The notes: a model not told the origin generated them from the sequence alone. A stretch of 64,000 bases of DNA from Antedon mediterranea (GCF_964355755.1 NC_092673.1:29331001-29395000); one strand, 5' to 3'. Shown: positions 12,621-24,971, numbered from the stretch's first letter. A program made the numbers and translations.

Positions 12621-13494
12621 TACAAGAGTGATGTGTAAAATCAGTTGATGCAAAGATGTGTGTTTTACTCATTTAGTCATTATTTGTTTGTCAGTATTGG
12701 TTAAGGTTATTGTGACATTTTCTTCTTCTGATTGATCAATTTGTATGCCATCGTGTGTCCGTATCACATTGGCTAACTTAGAACGGTCAGTTTACTTCCG
12801 TAGTCCATCGACAATTCATGACAATTTTACACCATACTGTCAAATCAATCTGAATGTGTTACTTCTGTTACAAATTTCTTTAATTGCTTTTAGTTAATAC
12901 TTCATATTCCTTTGTTGTGGATTTGTTAATATATAATATCTGATTCTTCTCAATAGTAATAATAATACTACTAGTGTAATAATAATCAGAGTTTAGGATT
13001 TCGGCCGTTACATTTTAGTAACAGATGGTTGGAGACATTGACTGATCACCGTACCTGATATTTCCAATGCAGAATTTTCTTCCATACTCCACATTCTATC
13101 ATGTATTCATAGACATTTGTATTGTGTTTATTGATGATAAGTATGTTTGCTATTGCTAAACTATCTTTGTTTACTTAAACACAAATGTGATAAATGTTTT
13201 CCTGGTAGGGACTTGCTTACCTTGATGAACTAAGTTTAAACATTTATTAATGACATCATCATACAGATATTTGACTAAGAAACTCTATATGTGTAAAGAG
13301 TCCAAATGGAATGGATTTAACTATAAAGAATGAAGTAATTGTAAGTAAATTGTGCTAAAACAGAATTACAGTAAGTGCAAGCTATTGGGTTGCCGTCGAT
13401 TAATAAATAATGAAAAATGTGAATGAAATAATGAAATAAAGTATACATTTGTAACATTTAAAATAAACTTTTACAGTATCAATGTAGTTAAATG

Positions 13495-13585
13495 GGCATT
13501 ACACTGCAGGCAGTTACTGTGTAAATGAGCATTAGTTAGAAGCCTAAATTACACCAGGCAGTTACTGTGTAAATGGGCAGTAGGT
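13495..13585 (+). repeat. Short direct duplication
   Basis: CAGGCAGTTACTGTGTAAAT (positions about 13507 and 13555) with ATGRGCA after it occurs twice, about 50 bp apart, inside similar flanks. A two-copy local duplication. Confidence 0.6.
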
Positions 13586-14388
13586 TGGAAAGCACCATAA
13601 ACAACACATAATGTTATTTATCATAAACCATGAATACAATGTGAACAGATCAAATAGCATGTTATGAATATTTGATGTGAATGGTTTGTTATGTCTCACT
13701 TCATGGTACGATACCTCCAAAGAATGAATGCTATTTCCCTTCCCTTGTTTAAGTACAATATAACTATTTTTCAATTTGCAGTGATTTAACATGTAAATAA
13801 AGATTACTGAAGCGCTAAGCGCTATTAAATAATGGCCTGTGTTGTGATGGAAAAAATTATCCAAGGCCAATGTTAATGAATGCATTTGCAGCTAAATCTA
13901 AATATTTAATTCATTTATTCTAGTCTATGCAGATACTACACCAGACTTCTCTCTATCTTTCTCTTTCTAAAATATAATATCGCATATGTGGATCCAAACG
14001 ATCCCTTTCTCCCTTAAAAATCCTTGATCCTCATTTACATATTATTGCATATTAATCAGCCAAGTAATAGTTGAAAAAAGATGATTTGAATGGTTTAATT
14101 CGGTATTATTTTATATGATTTGTATTTTTCCCAGATGTTTAAATTTTATAACAAGTTATTGGATGCGGTCTGTTTACTTTACCACATACTACAAAAAGTA
14201 ATAAAAAAATTGATCAAATTAAAATAAAAATACCACACACCCTGATTCTGAGAAAAGATATGGAGCCCACATGTTTTGAACTGAAAGCTGTAATAAATGT
14301 CATAGACTGCCAGTTACAATCCATACTAAATGTACATTCACATTCCATGGACCAAATATCACTCACTCGCAGGTTGAAATTACTTTCT

Positions 14389-15783
14389 TTAAAGTGGAGC
14401 TCCACCCAGAAAATTACTATTTTTCATACATTTCAACTATTATTTAAAAATATCATCCCTTATACTTCATATTTTTTTGAAATTGTTTTCAATGAGTACG
14501 ATTTTCTTAAAAATCACGCCTTTTTGCGTTTTGGGGGGATACCTTGTAATTTCCTATTCTTTTACATGCAAAAGGGGGGTATATTTGAATAATCCTAAAA
14601 AATTCATTTCTTCACCAAAAAAAAAATTTAAAATGTATATTTATGTAATTTTTCCAGATCTTTCTATTTCTGGTATTTTTATCACGTATACATTGCGCAA
14701 TTTTGCGTAAATAGACACTTTCCCCCGTTCGGGTCCAATTGGGTTTTTTATTTTGCTAGGGAGTACGATCACGTGACATTTTTCACAATCACACTACTGC
14801 AGCTGGCGATCTGTTATTTTGTCGCGATGTTATTTTTGACGGGCGAAAAGTATATTAAAACATTCTGAATGTGACCCTATTATGTTTCACAGTGTAATAA
14901 TGTGATTATGAGACTATTACTAAAATGTCAAATTTAACGAGATTTGAGAAAGATGTGGCTATACAATAAAGCTAGGCCTAGGCCTACTAGAGTGTAGGTA
15001 TGTACCGATGCTGCTTAGTGGCTTGGCCTCTAGCTAGGCTAGGCTGACAGCAGTGAAGTTTGTTTTGCTTTCACCCGACCTTGGCCTACCCACATGGGCC
15101 ATGATAGGGTGCCTGAATAGTTGCTTTTCAGTCAGGTCTAAGCTTGCACATCGCTTTACTATTCTTTACTACTTTTGTTCTGTATAAGATTTTGTGTTTC
15201 ACAATTCTTAATATGCGAGAAAACCCAGGAACGATAAATGGGGCGAAACGACCATGCCTATGAATACATAGGCCTCTAGACAAAAATTCAAGGCTAGCTA
15301 GGCTGAGCAGACGGCTTAGCTAGGCCTAGCCCTAGCTTAAAGTTAAAAGCAATCTGATAAGATTATAATGCTGTTGTTGTACAGTGAAAATCATGAGGTT
15401 ACATGTAAATTATACTGACATTCTTATCGGAAATATTACTTAGGCCTAAACAAATCGTATTAATTGTGTGTATAAAATTTATTCCCCATTTTTCGACACA
15501 TAATTTACCAAAGGGAAGAAATTTCCACAATGCGTTGACCAGCGACTAAAACGCGTCAGTCGCTAAGTGTAACGCGTTTCATGACGTATTGTAAACTAAT
15601 AACCCCTAAGTTACTGAAAAACTGTAATTTGTTAAAAAACACTATTTTCTGACCGATTTTTTAGAAATGAGTTTTTGGAAAATATTTCTGTATTTTTCCT
15701 GGTTTTTTTTATGTAATCACTTTCAATTAAACATACTTAAACATAATATAAGCTGAGAAAGTCTGAGTGTAGCTCCACTTTAA
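14389..15783. mobile_element. 1.4-kb non-autonomous DNA transposon relic, TTAA-flanked
   Basis: The left end is TTAAAGTGGAGCTCCACCCA and the reverse complement of the right end is TTAAAGTGGAGCTACACTCA; the inverted match spans about 25 bp. TTAA stands at both edges, which fits piggyBac-type insertion but is also part of the inverted repeat. No transposase frame is visible. Patches of GGCCTAG occur near 14975-15060 and 15290-15335. Confidence 0.6.
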
Positions 15784-15912
15784 GGTCTGTCTATACTATC
15801 AAACTACTGTAGTTTGACAAAAAAATATGATATGCCCAAATATGGTAGTTATATGACATATATAGATGGGCACATCACATTTTTTGTCACAAAGTTTGAT
15901 AGTGTGGACAGA
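15784..15912. mobile_element. MITE, CTGTCTACACTATCAAACT family (copy b)
   Basis: Starts GTCTGTCTATACTATCAAAC and ends TTTGATAGTGTGGACAGA. It directly abuts the 1.4-kb element to its left. Confidence 0.85.
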
Positions 15913-16279
15913 TATTATGGATTTGTAAAAGTTTTGCATCCACATTTATTTGAGTTGCTTTTGTATCCTTGAAATTTAATTTTATTATGAATTCGGAATA
16001 AATGAAAAAAAAAATTATATTATATGGTGAACAGTTCGATAAGAAATAAAAAAATCCAATTGTCTTTATTGATCCTATCGGAAATAATTCATAGATTTCC
16101 TCATCTTCCCTCCTACTGCTCCTCATCTTGACAGTTTCAGTATAATAATTATCACCAGGTAGGCCTACTGTAGTTTATATATCTTCCTCTATGCCTGTAA
16201 ATTGACATATAAAATATATAAATATAAAAATTACAATGTACAAAACTGGATATAATGCAAGAACAATGGTGTCCCAAAT

Positions 16280-16500
16280 TGGTTACTGGAATAATAATAA
16301 TACGAATTTGTAATGCGCCAATTCCAGCAGTAAGTGTATGAGAGAGCTCAATTTGAAAGAAAAAGATGAGTTTTCAAGGCAGATTTAAAGGCGAATGTAG
16401 AAGAACATGATTTAATAGAGCCGGGTAGGTCAGTCATTCCATAAGTGAGAGGCAGCAGAAGAAAAGGTGCTTAGGCATAATGGTGCTTAGGATAATGTAC
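16280..16500 (-). mobile_element. Retroelement 3'-end fragment
   Basis: The plus strand starts with an AAT microsatellite followed by TTTGTAATGCGCC; the minus strand therefore reads GGCGCATTACAAATTCG then (ATT)n. This resembles the 3' tail of CR1/L2-type LINEs and the SINEs that borrow it. The body is degenerate and no coding frame is seen. Confidence 0.45.
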
Positions 16501-17604
16501 CGGTATATCCATTGAGAAATATTCAATGAAATAGATAAACTATTAAGTATAAATTTATTAGAAATGTTAACATGTTTAGTAATGTATGTTTAACACACAC
16601 AAAAAAATGTGTAAAACAGTTCTGTTTCCTGTTTTTGAACAAAAGCTTCTACATGTAAATTTGATTGTGTAAAGGTTAAAAGACAAGGACATTATCTGGG
16701 AATCAGGAGCACATAATAGAATATAACTGTATAATAATGCTAAAGAAGCTATTCTACTAGCATGATATGAGTAGGTACATACATACTCTGCAGCTGTTTG
16801 CACTGTGGTGGCCTTCACCTAAACAATGTAGTACAGTAATACTTAACATACTGACAGGAAAAACCTTGCAAGATGCAATAGTATTTAATACATGACTGAG
16901 TTTACTAAGTTTATGTTATTCTGCTAACTAGACCTTATTACTTTATAATGGGTAGATTTAGCCAATTTAACTTTTATCCTAAATTGGTAGATCTGATATT
17001 ACTTTATACAAATAGTACTAATAGCTCTGAAAACTTTATACTAGTACAGTACAGTACTTGTTGTTTCATCATCAGATCCTGACTTATTTCTCCATATCAT
17101 CAGATGACTTGGCTAATCTCCTACTTGTATTGTATAACTATAGAGACACATAATATTATGTTTTGAACAATTTAATATATTGCTTACCGTATTTATACCT
17201 CAACATTGTTGAGCAATATTTTCTTGTCCTATTATCATGTCTAAAAAATTATAATGTTTGTTTTTCCTAAAAATATTAATCATTAGAAATTAAATATACA
17301 GCTATTTACTGTAATAGAATATTGTAAGTTCATTGTCCGTCATAATTGACTTGTTCTTTATTGTAAATTATAAACAAAGGGCTCTCATTACATTGCAAAA
17401 TATGATGAACATTATACCCCAGAGTGTGACTAATGATTATCATTGTAATAATTGTTATTTTTGAATATAATAATAGTATTGTGAAATTTAATTTATGGGA
17501 TTTTGTTGATGAGCATTGTGAAATTTTGACATGATATCCTTTGCACTGATTTTATTTATTTAATCACACTCTTGTTTATGACAAGACCAGCCAATTCTTG
17601 TTAA

Positions 17605-18320
17605 TATAATAACTTATTTCTTATTTTCTTCACTTCTTTATATGACAATATACTTATAATTCTTGAACTTTAATATTTACCATGCAGAACTTATTTCTCC
17701 ATGGATTGACTAACTTTACATTATATGACAATAGACTTATTTATTCTTTGCACTTATTTAGCATGCAGAACTTATTTCTCCATGGATTGACTAGCTTCAC
17801 ATTATATGACAATATACTTATTTATTCTTTGCACTTATTTAGCATGCAGAACTTATTTCTCCATGGATTGACTAACTTTACATTTTATGACAATATACTT
17901 ATTTATTCTTTGAACTTAGTACCATGCAGAACTTATATCTCCATGGATTGACTAACTTCACATATGAAAATATACTTATTTGATATTCTTTGAACTTATT
18001 TACCATGCAGAACTTATTTACCATGCAGAACTTATTTCTCCATGGATTGAATAGCTTCACATTATATGACAATATACTTATTTGATATTCTTTGAACTTA
18101 GTACCATGCAGAACTTATTTCTCCATGGATTGACTAACTTCACATATGAAAATATACTTATTTGATATTCTTTGAACTTATTTACCATGCAGAACTTATT
18201 TACCATGCAGAACTTATTTCTCCATGGATTGACTAACTTCAAATTATATGACAATATACTTATTTGATATTCTTTAAACTTATTTACCATGCAGAACTTA
18301 TTTCTCCATGGATTGACTAA
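17605..18320 (+). repeat. Tandem repeat, about 81-84 bp, 8-9 copies
   Basis: Units start at ATGCAGAACTTATTTCTCCA (17682, 17763, 17844, 17924, 18005/18023, 18106, 18187/18205 and 18289), spaced 80-84 bp. Two units carry an extra 18-bp duplication of CCATGCAGAACTTATTTA. Because 81 is a multiple of three, the array stays open in one frame on the plus strand and makes a spurious 27-residue repeat. Confidence 0.92.
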
Positions 18321-18704
18321 TTTACATGCCAATAAATGTACTGATTGACTAGTGTAACACCACATTACAATAAACTTATTATTTCTATACTATTACTACA
18401 GTAAGTGTACATTTTGACAACAAAATGAAGTCTACCTTAATAACACAATAGTTGTGATTAATTATTATTACCAAATCTAGTAAATTGTGAAAAAGATTTG
18501 ATTTATTTTGTTGTTTAATGAAGCGATTATAACAAGCTGAAGTTAATTTTAACATGTTTGTCCTGTGCGCTCGCTGACCCATGCAAAGGACCAAAACAAA
18601 TCATTCAATGGGTCATTTTATGACCATAGGTCAAATGGTTACTTAAGGGTATGTAGACAATACAATTTTTTTTTCTTAATTTTTGCATTTTTCTATTTCA
18701 TCAG

Positions 18705-18884
18705 GTAAACATTATGGCGTGTATAGCTGTGAGGGTTGTAAAGGATTCTTTAAACGAACAGTACGTAAAGATTTGTCATATGCGTGCCGAGACGAAAGGA
18801 ACTGCATTGTAGATAAACGTCAAAGGAATCGCTGTCAGTATTGTAGATACCAAAAATGCATTGCCATGGGAATGAGAAGAGAAG
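18705..18884 (+). CDS. RXR: RXR exon: DNA-binding domain core
   Basis: Acceptor TTTCATCAG precedes a phase-1 exon. It encodes [19 protein letters not shown], continues through the second finger (CRDERNC...CQYC), and ends [13 protein letters not shown] plus one base. The P-box CEGCKG and the C-x5-C-x9-C-x2-C second finger are intact. The donor is AAG|GTACAG at 18885. Size (180 nt) and phases match vertebrate RXR exons. The frame stays open past the donor through a minisatellite to 19096; see findings. Confidence 0.97.
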
Positions 18885-20773
18885 GTACAGTATGTTTAGC
18901 GCTGAAATTATCAAACAAAGTTATTGCTCACACTTGCCCAAACCTATTGTCCAAATCTATTGCCCACACTTGTACAAATCTATTGCCACACTTGCTTAAA
19001 TCTATTGCCCACACTTGCCCAAATATATTGCCCACACTTGTACAAATCTATTGCCCACACTTGTCCATATTTATTGCCCACAATTGCAAGATATAACTTG
19101 TAATGGACCAAAGTTAAAAGTACCTCAAATTGTTGTCATCAATTTCTTATTAAAAAAGATGCAAAGAATGTAAAACATTATATTTTTGGCTCATCCAGAA
19201 TTTAAAATTCAAATAATATGTATAAATAAACAATTGTTCTGAGAATATCTAATATCCTTCTTCAAAGCTTTGAATAATTTTCTTTGTACATAAAATACTC
19301 ATTCGTCATAAAGCTCTCAGATCATTACTTATTAGTCAATGATGTTGCTGACCATTTCTGATTAGTTTGAACGGTCAGCCAGTTATGGCCAGTGGGTGGA
19401 ATGAGACAACGACGGAACGTTGCATATTATACGTGATTGATGGTGATGATTATGTGCTGATCATCGCCAGGGTTTGACCACTCTGCATCGTACATAATCA
19501 CGTTCATGCATAGAAATGAATAAAAAGTGACGGTCATTTGTTATATTTTATGTGTCTGGTCAAATTATGCTTCCATGACTCATATTCATTATGTGAACAT
19601 AATATGTTTTAGGAAGATATGAAATTAACAATCTATTCTAAATTACTTCTGATACATTCTCTATTAAAAATTGCAATTAAATCTTATTGTCTACTTTTTA
19701 TATTCATTTTACCCCAGGCTAATGCAAAAATCCAATACAATATTTTAATATTTGAAATTATACAAAATGTATAGATTTTTTAATGAAAATTATTTTTTAT
19801 TTTCCTAAAATTTGATGTTTAATCATTATCTATTGATTTTAACAATGCACAGCATATTGTATTGTTCAATAAATGACTTCATGGTTTTGTTATAAATAAT
19901 GACATTTCTATGATATTCGTTTATTAATAACTTGATTATTTAAATAAGGTATTAATGCTTCTGTTAAACCAAAAATACTGATAATAATTTACAGTAATGA
20001 TAACTGTAGCAGCAGTCATTGCCCTGACTGGGCAGACGTATAAAAACTCTTAAATCATCCTATTCTAATTATTAAGCATCTGCTTGTTAAATATATATGC
20101 ATATTGAAATGCTTTATTGTTTTTGCCATTTTATTTCTCAGTTTAATCGATGTGCCTTCAAATTAAGAATAATAATTTTCTTTTCTTAAAAAGTTATCAG
20201 ATTTATAAAATATTTATTATTTACTTATTTTACAACTCCCTGTAAATTATGTTGTATACAGTTTTGTATAAAGTGTCCATTTAAGCACATGGTGTTTATT
20301 GTAAATATTTTTTGTAAGCAACTCTGCAATAGAGTTGAACCAAGGTGCATATCTGCGAATCAAAACCACAAAAAATATGTGCCATCTTTTTGCATAATCA
20401 CAATTTATTTACTTAAATTTATTGTGCTTAAATGGACGCTATATCCTGGTGCTCACAAGTGCATTCTGACTGTGTGAAGTTGTACACGTAACACATTGCT
20501 ATAGCTACTGTACCCGTCCCCCACCTTGCTTGTGATGTGTAAAGGAATAAATATTACTAACTACATGTAGAATATCATTATTTTGATATGTGTGTACAGC
20601 AGTAGTGATGATTTATGCAAAGTGCTATGTGTACCAGCTTTACCCTATAGCACGTTCTTGTGTGCACCAGGCTACATGAAATAGTGATAACTCCTTCCTC
20701 ATTTCATGAAAAAGAACTTCAAATTTAGCATAATGAATCCAAAGACATCGCTTAAAAGCCATTGTTTTTACAG
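18885..20773 (+). other. RXR intron 2
   Basis: 1.9 kb. Positions 18920-19095 hold a minisatellite. The rest is AT-rich unique sequence in which I recognise nothing firm. Positions 19380-19510 are GC-richer with a TACGTGATTGATGG...ATAATCACG partial inverted repeat, possibly an old foldback. Confidence 0.8.
18920..19095 (+). repeat. Minisatellite directly downstream of RXR zinc-finger exon
   Basis: Seven to eight units close to CTATTGCCCACACTTGTACA (about 24-27 bp), beginning about 35 bp after the exon donor. The units remain in frame with the exon. On the plus strand they read as [11 protein letters not shown]-like repeats. Confidence 0.85.
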
Positions 20774-20925
20774 CCGTACAAGAAGAAAGGCAGCGTAAAG
20801 ACAAATGCAGCGGGGATGGTGAGGTAGAAAGTACGAGTGGGTCAAACAATGACATGCCAGTTGAGAAGATATTGGAAGCTGAAATGGCCGTAGAACCAAA
20901 TACAGATACGTATGTTGACACACAG
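20774..20925 (+). CDS. RXR: RXR exon: T-box and hinge
   Basis: Acceptor TTTTTACAG; the exon completes A of [11 protein letters not shown] and then codes an acidic Ser/Gly hinge and the start of the ligand domain ([20 protein letters not shown]). It ends at phase 0. The only donor that keeps the frame with the next exon is CAG|GCAAGT, a GC-type donor at 20926. The segment between TYVDTQ and NDPVTN is shorter than the MGLNPSSP-containing linker of vertebrate RXRs. Confidence 0.93.
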
Positions 20926-21059
20926 GCAAGTCACACTCTATGCTCAACATTTTTTTTGATCATAAAAATTTGATATTTAAGTTATTAGTAGAAAGCGTTA
21001 AATATTAAAATACCCAATTCTAAAGTTTGTTCATTTTGCTTGGTTGTGGAATAATGGTT

Positions 21060-21246
21060 AGTGAGTGGGTCAATGTTTTGAGATAGTATAGTCGTTATCT
21101 CGGGACCGTTCTATGGCCACCACCAGGTAGCCTTACTTCGTTAAGGCTTCTATGAATGGATGTACTGGTTGGGAGCAGGAACGCTAGTAGACCAAAACCA
21201 GTACCGTTTTGATTACAATCAATCGGGAAATTACCTCATGACGTAA
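21060..21246 (+). repeat. Single arm of the GTCATGAGG foldback family
   Basis: Contains TCGTTATCTCGGGACCGTTC and GGTTGGGAGCAGGAACGCTA, and ends GGGAAATTACCTCATGAC. It is highly similar to the arms at 46081-48077 upstream of TTC16. The left boundary is not defined; no inverted partner is present here. Confidence 0.8.
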
Positions 21247-21739
21247 AATCACCAGAGACAGACTGCCAAAAAGAATTTTCTGAAGTTTGAGTCTATGGAT
21301 CAATTTTTAAGTAGTTAAATATAATATAAAATATTACTACTAATTCTAACAGCGACTAGTGTTAAAGAAGGAAAGACTTTTTTGAACATGAAGCTAAATC
21401 TGTTACAAGCCCACTGATGCAAAACAGTGTAAATTTGATAAAAGAGCTTTTATTATTAAATTTTGTTTAAATAAATCTTTTCTACAAATTCTAATATATC
21501 TCTAAATATCATAATGCATAATTCATTTGTAACATGTGGACATGTTCGAATACCCAGTGGAACGTCTCTTCAACTCAACAATCTGTCAGCAAATAAATCT
21601 AATCATAGTCATATTAAATTTACTAATGCTCTTTAAAATGTTATAAAATTCATGAAAAACAAAATATATTGTTCCTTTATTCTCTATTGAAAGATAGAAT
21701 AATGATATAAATCTTTAAATATGTCCATATTCATGTTTA

Positions 21740-21905
21740 CATTTAGCCTAAAAGGACCTCATTGGAAACAAGTCCGTAGAGGACTTTTATGAGTTATCCT
21801 TGGCATCCTTGTTTTATTTTGGTATTTTTATATTTGCCAATTTTAATTGTATGTCTGTGATATTTTATGTACTGATGCCGAAATAAATCAAATCAAATCA
21901 AATCC
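21740..21905 (+). mobile_element. Non-LTR retrotransposon 3' end
   Basis: A 3'UTR-like stretch (GGACTTTTATGAGTTATCCT, then TTTGCC...) ending in AATAAATCAAATCAAATCAA, a 5-bp (AAATC) tail typical of LINE 3' termini. No reverse-transcriptase frame is present upstream. Confidence 0.55.
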
Positions 21906-22760
21906 TAATTACTGGCTTATACTGGCAAAGATGTATTGTATCACAAACATCAAAAATATTATTTTTAATAATTAATTCACGTTCGCAGAAAGAAAAAAAA
22001 AAGAGAAAAATATATCAATTTCACAATAAAGTTTTCGTAGAAATATGAGAGTATAATGTACCAGTAAATATAATGTAGTATTACGACTTTAGTGGACGCA
22101 TATTGTGTACTGTGTATTAATAGTTGTTTACACTAACAGTATAAATTTTTTGCTAAACCTCATTATTCAAAGACAATTTGCTTGTTATTTTTATTTTTGT
22201 ATGAAAATGTAGATCTAAAAATATAAAAACACATATAAATTTAACAAAAAGAAAAGCCTAAATTAATAGTTAATCTAATCTATAGATTAGCAGCAGCAGT
22301 GTTAACATATTTATGGACAATATTCTTAAACTTAGAAAAGGTACAATAAAAGATATCTAATTCAGGATTTTTACAAACACAGTTCCTACAAAAAAAATAC
22401 CATTTTTACAGACATTAACACGGGAAAATTGTAATTGTAACCTGTTTTATTTGTTTTGGGTATTTTCCGCTGACTATTACTGCAAGTTATTTATCTGAAT
22501 AATACTATATTTTTGTTTCAAATGAATCTTTATATTATTGATTCAAACTGTTAGTTTACGTGTAGTCTTTTAAAATTTGAATTTGACGTCAAAATCAATT
22601 AATCAGTGCGATTAAGTTTGGTGTTAAACATGACAATATTAACATATTCAGAATATTGCTTGTTGTCAGGTTTGTCAGATGAACAAACATTTTAAATTAT
22701 AACGACGTTGTTATACAATAATATTCATGATAAATTCTATATAATGAAAAGTATTTGTCT

Positions 22761-22949
22761 TTAAAGATCTGTCTATACTATCAAACTTTATGTGACAACA
22801 AATGTGATGTGCCCATATATGGATATGATGATGTCATATCACTACCATATTTAGGCATATCACTACCATAATTGGGCATATCAATACCATATTTAGGCAC
22901 ATCACACTTTTGTTGTCTAACTAATTTGATAGTGTAGACAAGAGCTTAA
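22761..22949. mobile_element. MITE, CTGTCTACACTATCAAACT family (copy c)
   Basis: TTAA at 22761-22764, then AGATCTGTCTATACTATCAA. It ends TTTGATAGTGTAGACAAGAG with TTAA at 22946-22949. The interior has several TATCACTACCATATTTAGGC units. TTAA on both sides suggests piggyBac-type target use. Confidence 0.88.
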
Positions 22950-23194
22950 TTCCATGAAATAATGAAACAAAAATGTAGTAATTGTCTTGTGAAAACATTA
23001 ATTCTATGTCAGATTTAAAAAAAAAAAAAATGATAAAGATATCCAATTACTTGCCTATGGAAAACTGATTTTTAATATCAATGCAATATTCCTATGGGAA
23101 ATTTACATGCATGGAAACATTGATGGCATTTGAAAAAGATACGGCGTTTATTATTATTTATTATTGTGCGAATTTTATTTTTCAAAATTCATTG

Positions 23195-23430
23195 CATTTT
23201 CATCTATTTATTTATCTTTTCCCTTCTTTTTAAATTTCGTTTCCAAGTTTGTTCTCTTCCCTTCTTTTTTCTTTCCTCTGATTTTCCTTCATCCCTCTTT
23301 TCTTCCTTCCTCTTATTTATATTTATATATTATTCTTATATATCATTTATTTTTCTTTTGGCCTCTTCTTTTTTTCTTTCCTCTCTATCTTTTTAATCCC
23401 TCTTTCCTCTCTCTCCCCCTCTATCTTCCA
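23195..23430 (+). repeat. Low-complexity T/C-rich stretch
   Basis: Dominated by TTTTC/CCTCT runs such as CTTCCTCTTATTTATATTTA. Two overlapping open frames here encode only Phe/Leu/Ser-rich peptide and reflect composition, not a gene. Confidence 0.7.
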
Positions 23431-23745
23431 TTTGTTATGTTTAAGATCATCAATAATAATAATAATATATAATTTATTTGTTATTGTTCTACCTACCTCT
23501 TCACCTGTCTTCAAAGAATCTCCAATATTTAGGATGTCTTGATTCTACCTGATTGGTTTTGTTTTCTAAAGAATGGTATTGTAAAGGTTTTATGACAAAA
23601 CTAATAAAAACATTGTATTTTTTTTATAAACACAAATATTTAAATATTTCTACTTAAATAAACAAAATTCAAATTAGTTGGCATAATTAAATTTGTAATT
23701 ATTAGAAATATAACAATGGGATTGATTGTGTAGCTACAGTATTTA

Positions 23746-23903
23746 AGCCAATTTACACAGATAAGCTGTAGATTGTCCCGCATAAAATACCGTACTATCC
23801 TCAGCGGAAAACTGCCTGTCTGCTTTCCGCTTTGTGTAAATGGTCATAAGGAATAACATATTTGTTTTACCATTACCTCTCGTCTGTGTAAATTGGCCTT
23901 TAG
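23746..23903. mobile_element. MITE with AATTTACACAGA ends
   Basis: Left end AGCCAATTTACACAGATAAG; the reverse complement of the right end is GGCCAATTTACACAGACGAG. TTTA flanks each side. The interior has GCGGAAAACTGCCTGTCTGC. A diverged relative is near 62910-63010. Confidence 0.65.
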
Positions 23904-24158
23904 TATGAAATGCCGTTTACGCAACATTTCGATAATATGAATTTTAAGACGCGATATGTGAATGAAATGCCTCGATGCATTCAAAACATTTCATTCAAAA
24001 CATTTTATTCAAAACAATTCATTCAAAACATTCAATTCAAAACGTTTTATTCACATATCGCGCCATTTAATTCATATCGATGCATTTCATTCACATATCG
24101 CGTCATAAAATTCATATCATCGAAATGTTGCGTAAACGGGGTTTCATACTTTAGTGTT
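23904..24158. mobile_element. Foldback MITE with about 75-bp inverted termini
   Basis: Left arm GTATGAAATGCCGTTTACGC continues through ACATTTCGATAATATGAATT to GACGCGATATGTGAATG. The right arm is its near-perfect inverse ending TTTCATAC. TTTA flanks both ends. The loop is filled with ATTCAAAACA repeats (about 23970-24040). Confidence 0.85.
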
Positions 24159-24971
24159 TTACAGATGAATTGTAACCTACGAAGAAGACAAAAATGTCTA
24201 TTCAGATTTTGCCTGTTTAGTGTTATTGATACTCTTTTATTTTCAATAAATACAACATACATGAGTCTCATTCATGTCATGAACCCGGTCTTCCTCCCTT
24301 ATGTATAGTCATACCTTTATTACTGATTTATGTATGGGAAAATAGGTTGGGATTGCTGCGGTATAGTTCCTGCCTTCACATTACTAACCTTTATCCTAGA
24401 TCCTTCACTCTGAATTTACATTCTATATTCTAATAATGTTTTTATTTGGCCCCTCATGACATAGATAATCATACTACTTTACCTTCAGTTTACATTCAAG
24501 TGTGCACATTCAGAGCATGTCTAGTAGTTTTTATTAACAAATTGAAATGTATTTTTTATATAATTTAACATAAAGTTATAAATATTATTGTTTTATTTAT
24601 TGTTCAAAAGGTCATTTATTATAGGTCAAAGACAAAATACAAACCATGTACGCTTTCGGCTAGCTGGTAGTAAACTAAACCCTATTACAAAATACATATT
24701 CCTTTGTTAACACTATAGTATAGGCAAGCCATCTTTTTGCCCAAGGGTGTATGAAAAATTACATAATTAATATATCAAGATCTGTGCTATAAGTGATATT
24801 GTAGTTTTGTATAGTAAAGCTACTCGTTTAGTTGGCCGGTACTGTGGTTATTTTACATATGTCTACCATCAATTTTTATTTTGAATTTTATTGTCTTTTT
24901 ATTTTATGCACTGTATTCAAGTACTATAATATGTTAAGAGTTCAGCGGTTTCTGGTTGTAGTGGTGTGGGT

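Larger units (their letters stand above)
99..18704 (+). other. RXR intron 1 (18.6 kb)
   Basis: Large AT-rich intron with no coding exon that I can support. The short open frames in it lack codon bias, splice-site flanks and family resemblance. The recognisable content is repeats and transposon relics, each listed separately: about 2640-2775, 4508-4720, 5405-5766, 5946-6191, 6420-6645, 7631-8713, 9330-10040, 10677-10851, 12472-12620, 13495-13585, 14389-15783, 15784-15912, 16280-16500 and 17605-18320. The stretches between them (for example 99-2640, 2775-4500, 8715-9330, 10860-12470 and 12620-14385) show nothing I can name. Confidence 0.85.

Noticed and set aside
17682-18365. Repeat proteins of 89-95 codons on both strands (MQNLFLHGLTNF units)
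   Set aside because: Open only because the tandem unit is about 81 bp; no splice context, and the same units break frame further on.
20640-20950. Minus-strand open frames opposite the RXR hinge exon, with similar ones opposite 31349-31612, 34320-34656, 48152-48442, 49623-49946 and 53590-53790
   Set aside because: These are antisense shadows of real exons; the plus-strand frame has domain similarity and splice sites.
23130-23472. Phe/Leu/Ser-rich open frames resembling a membrane protein
   Set aside because: T/C-rich low-complexity DNA inside RXR intron 3 gives hydrophobic residues in any frame.
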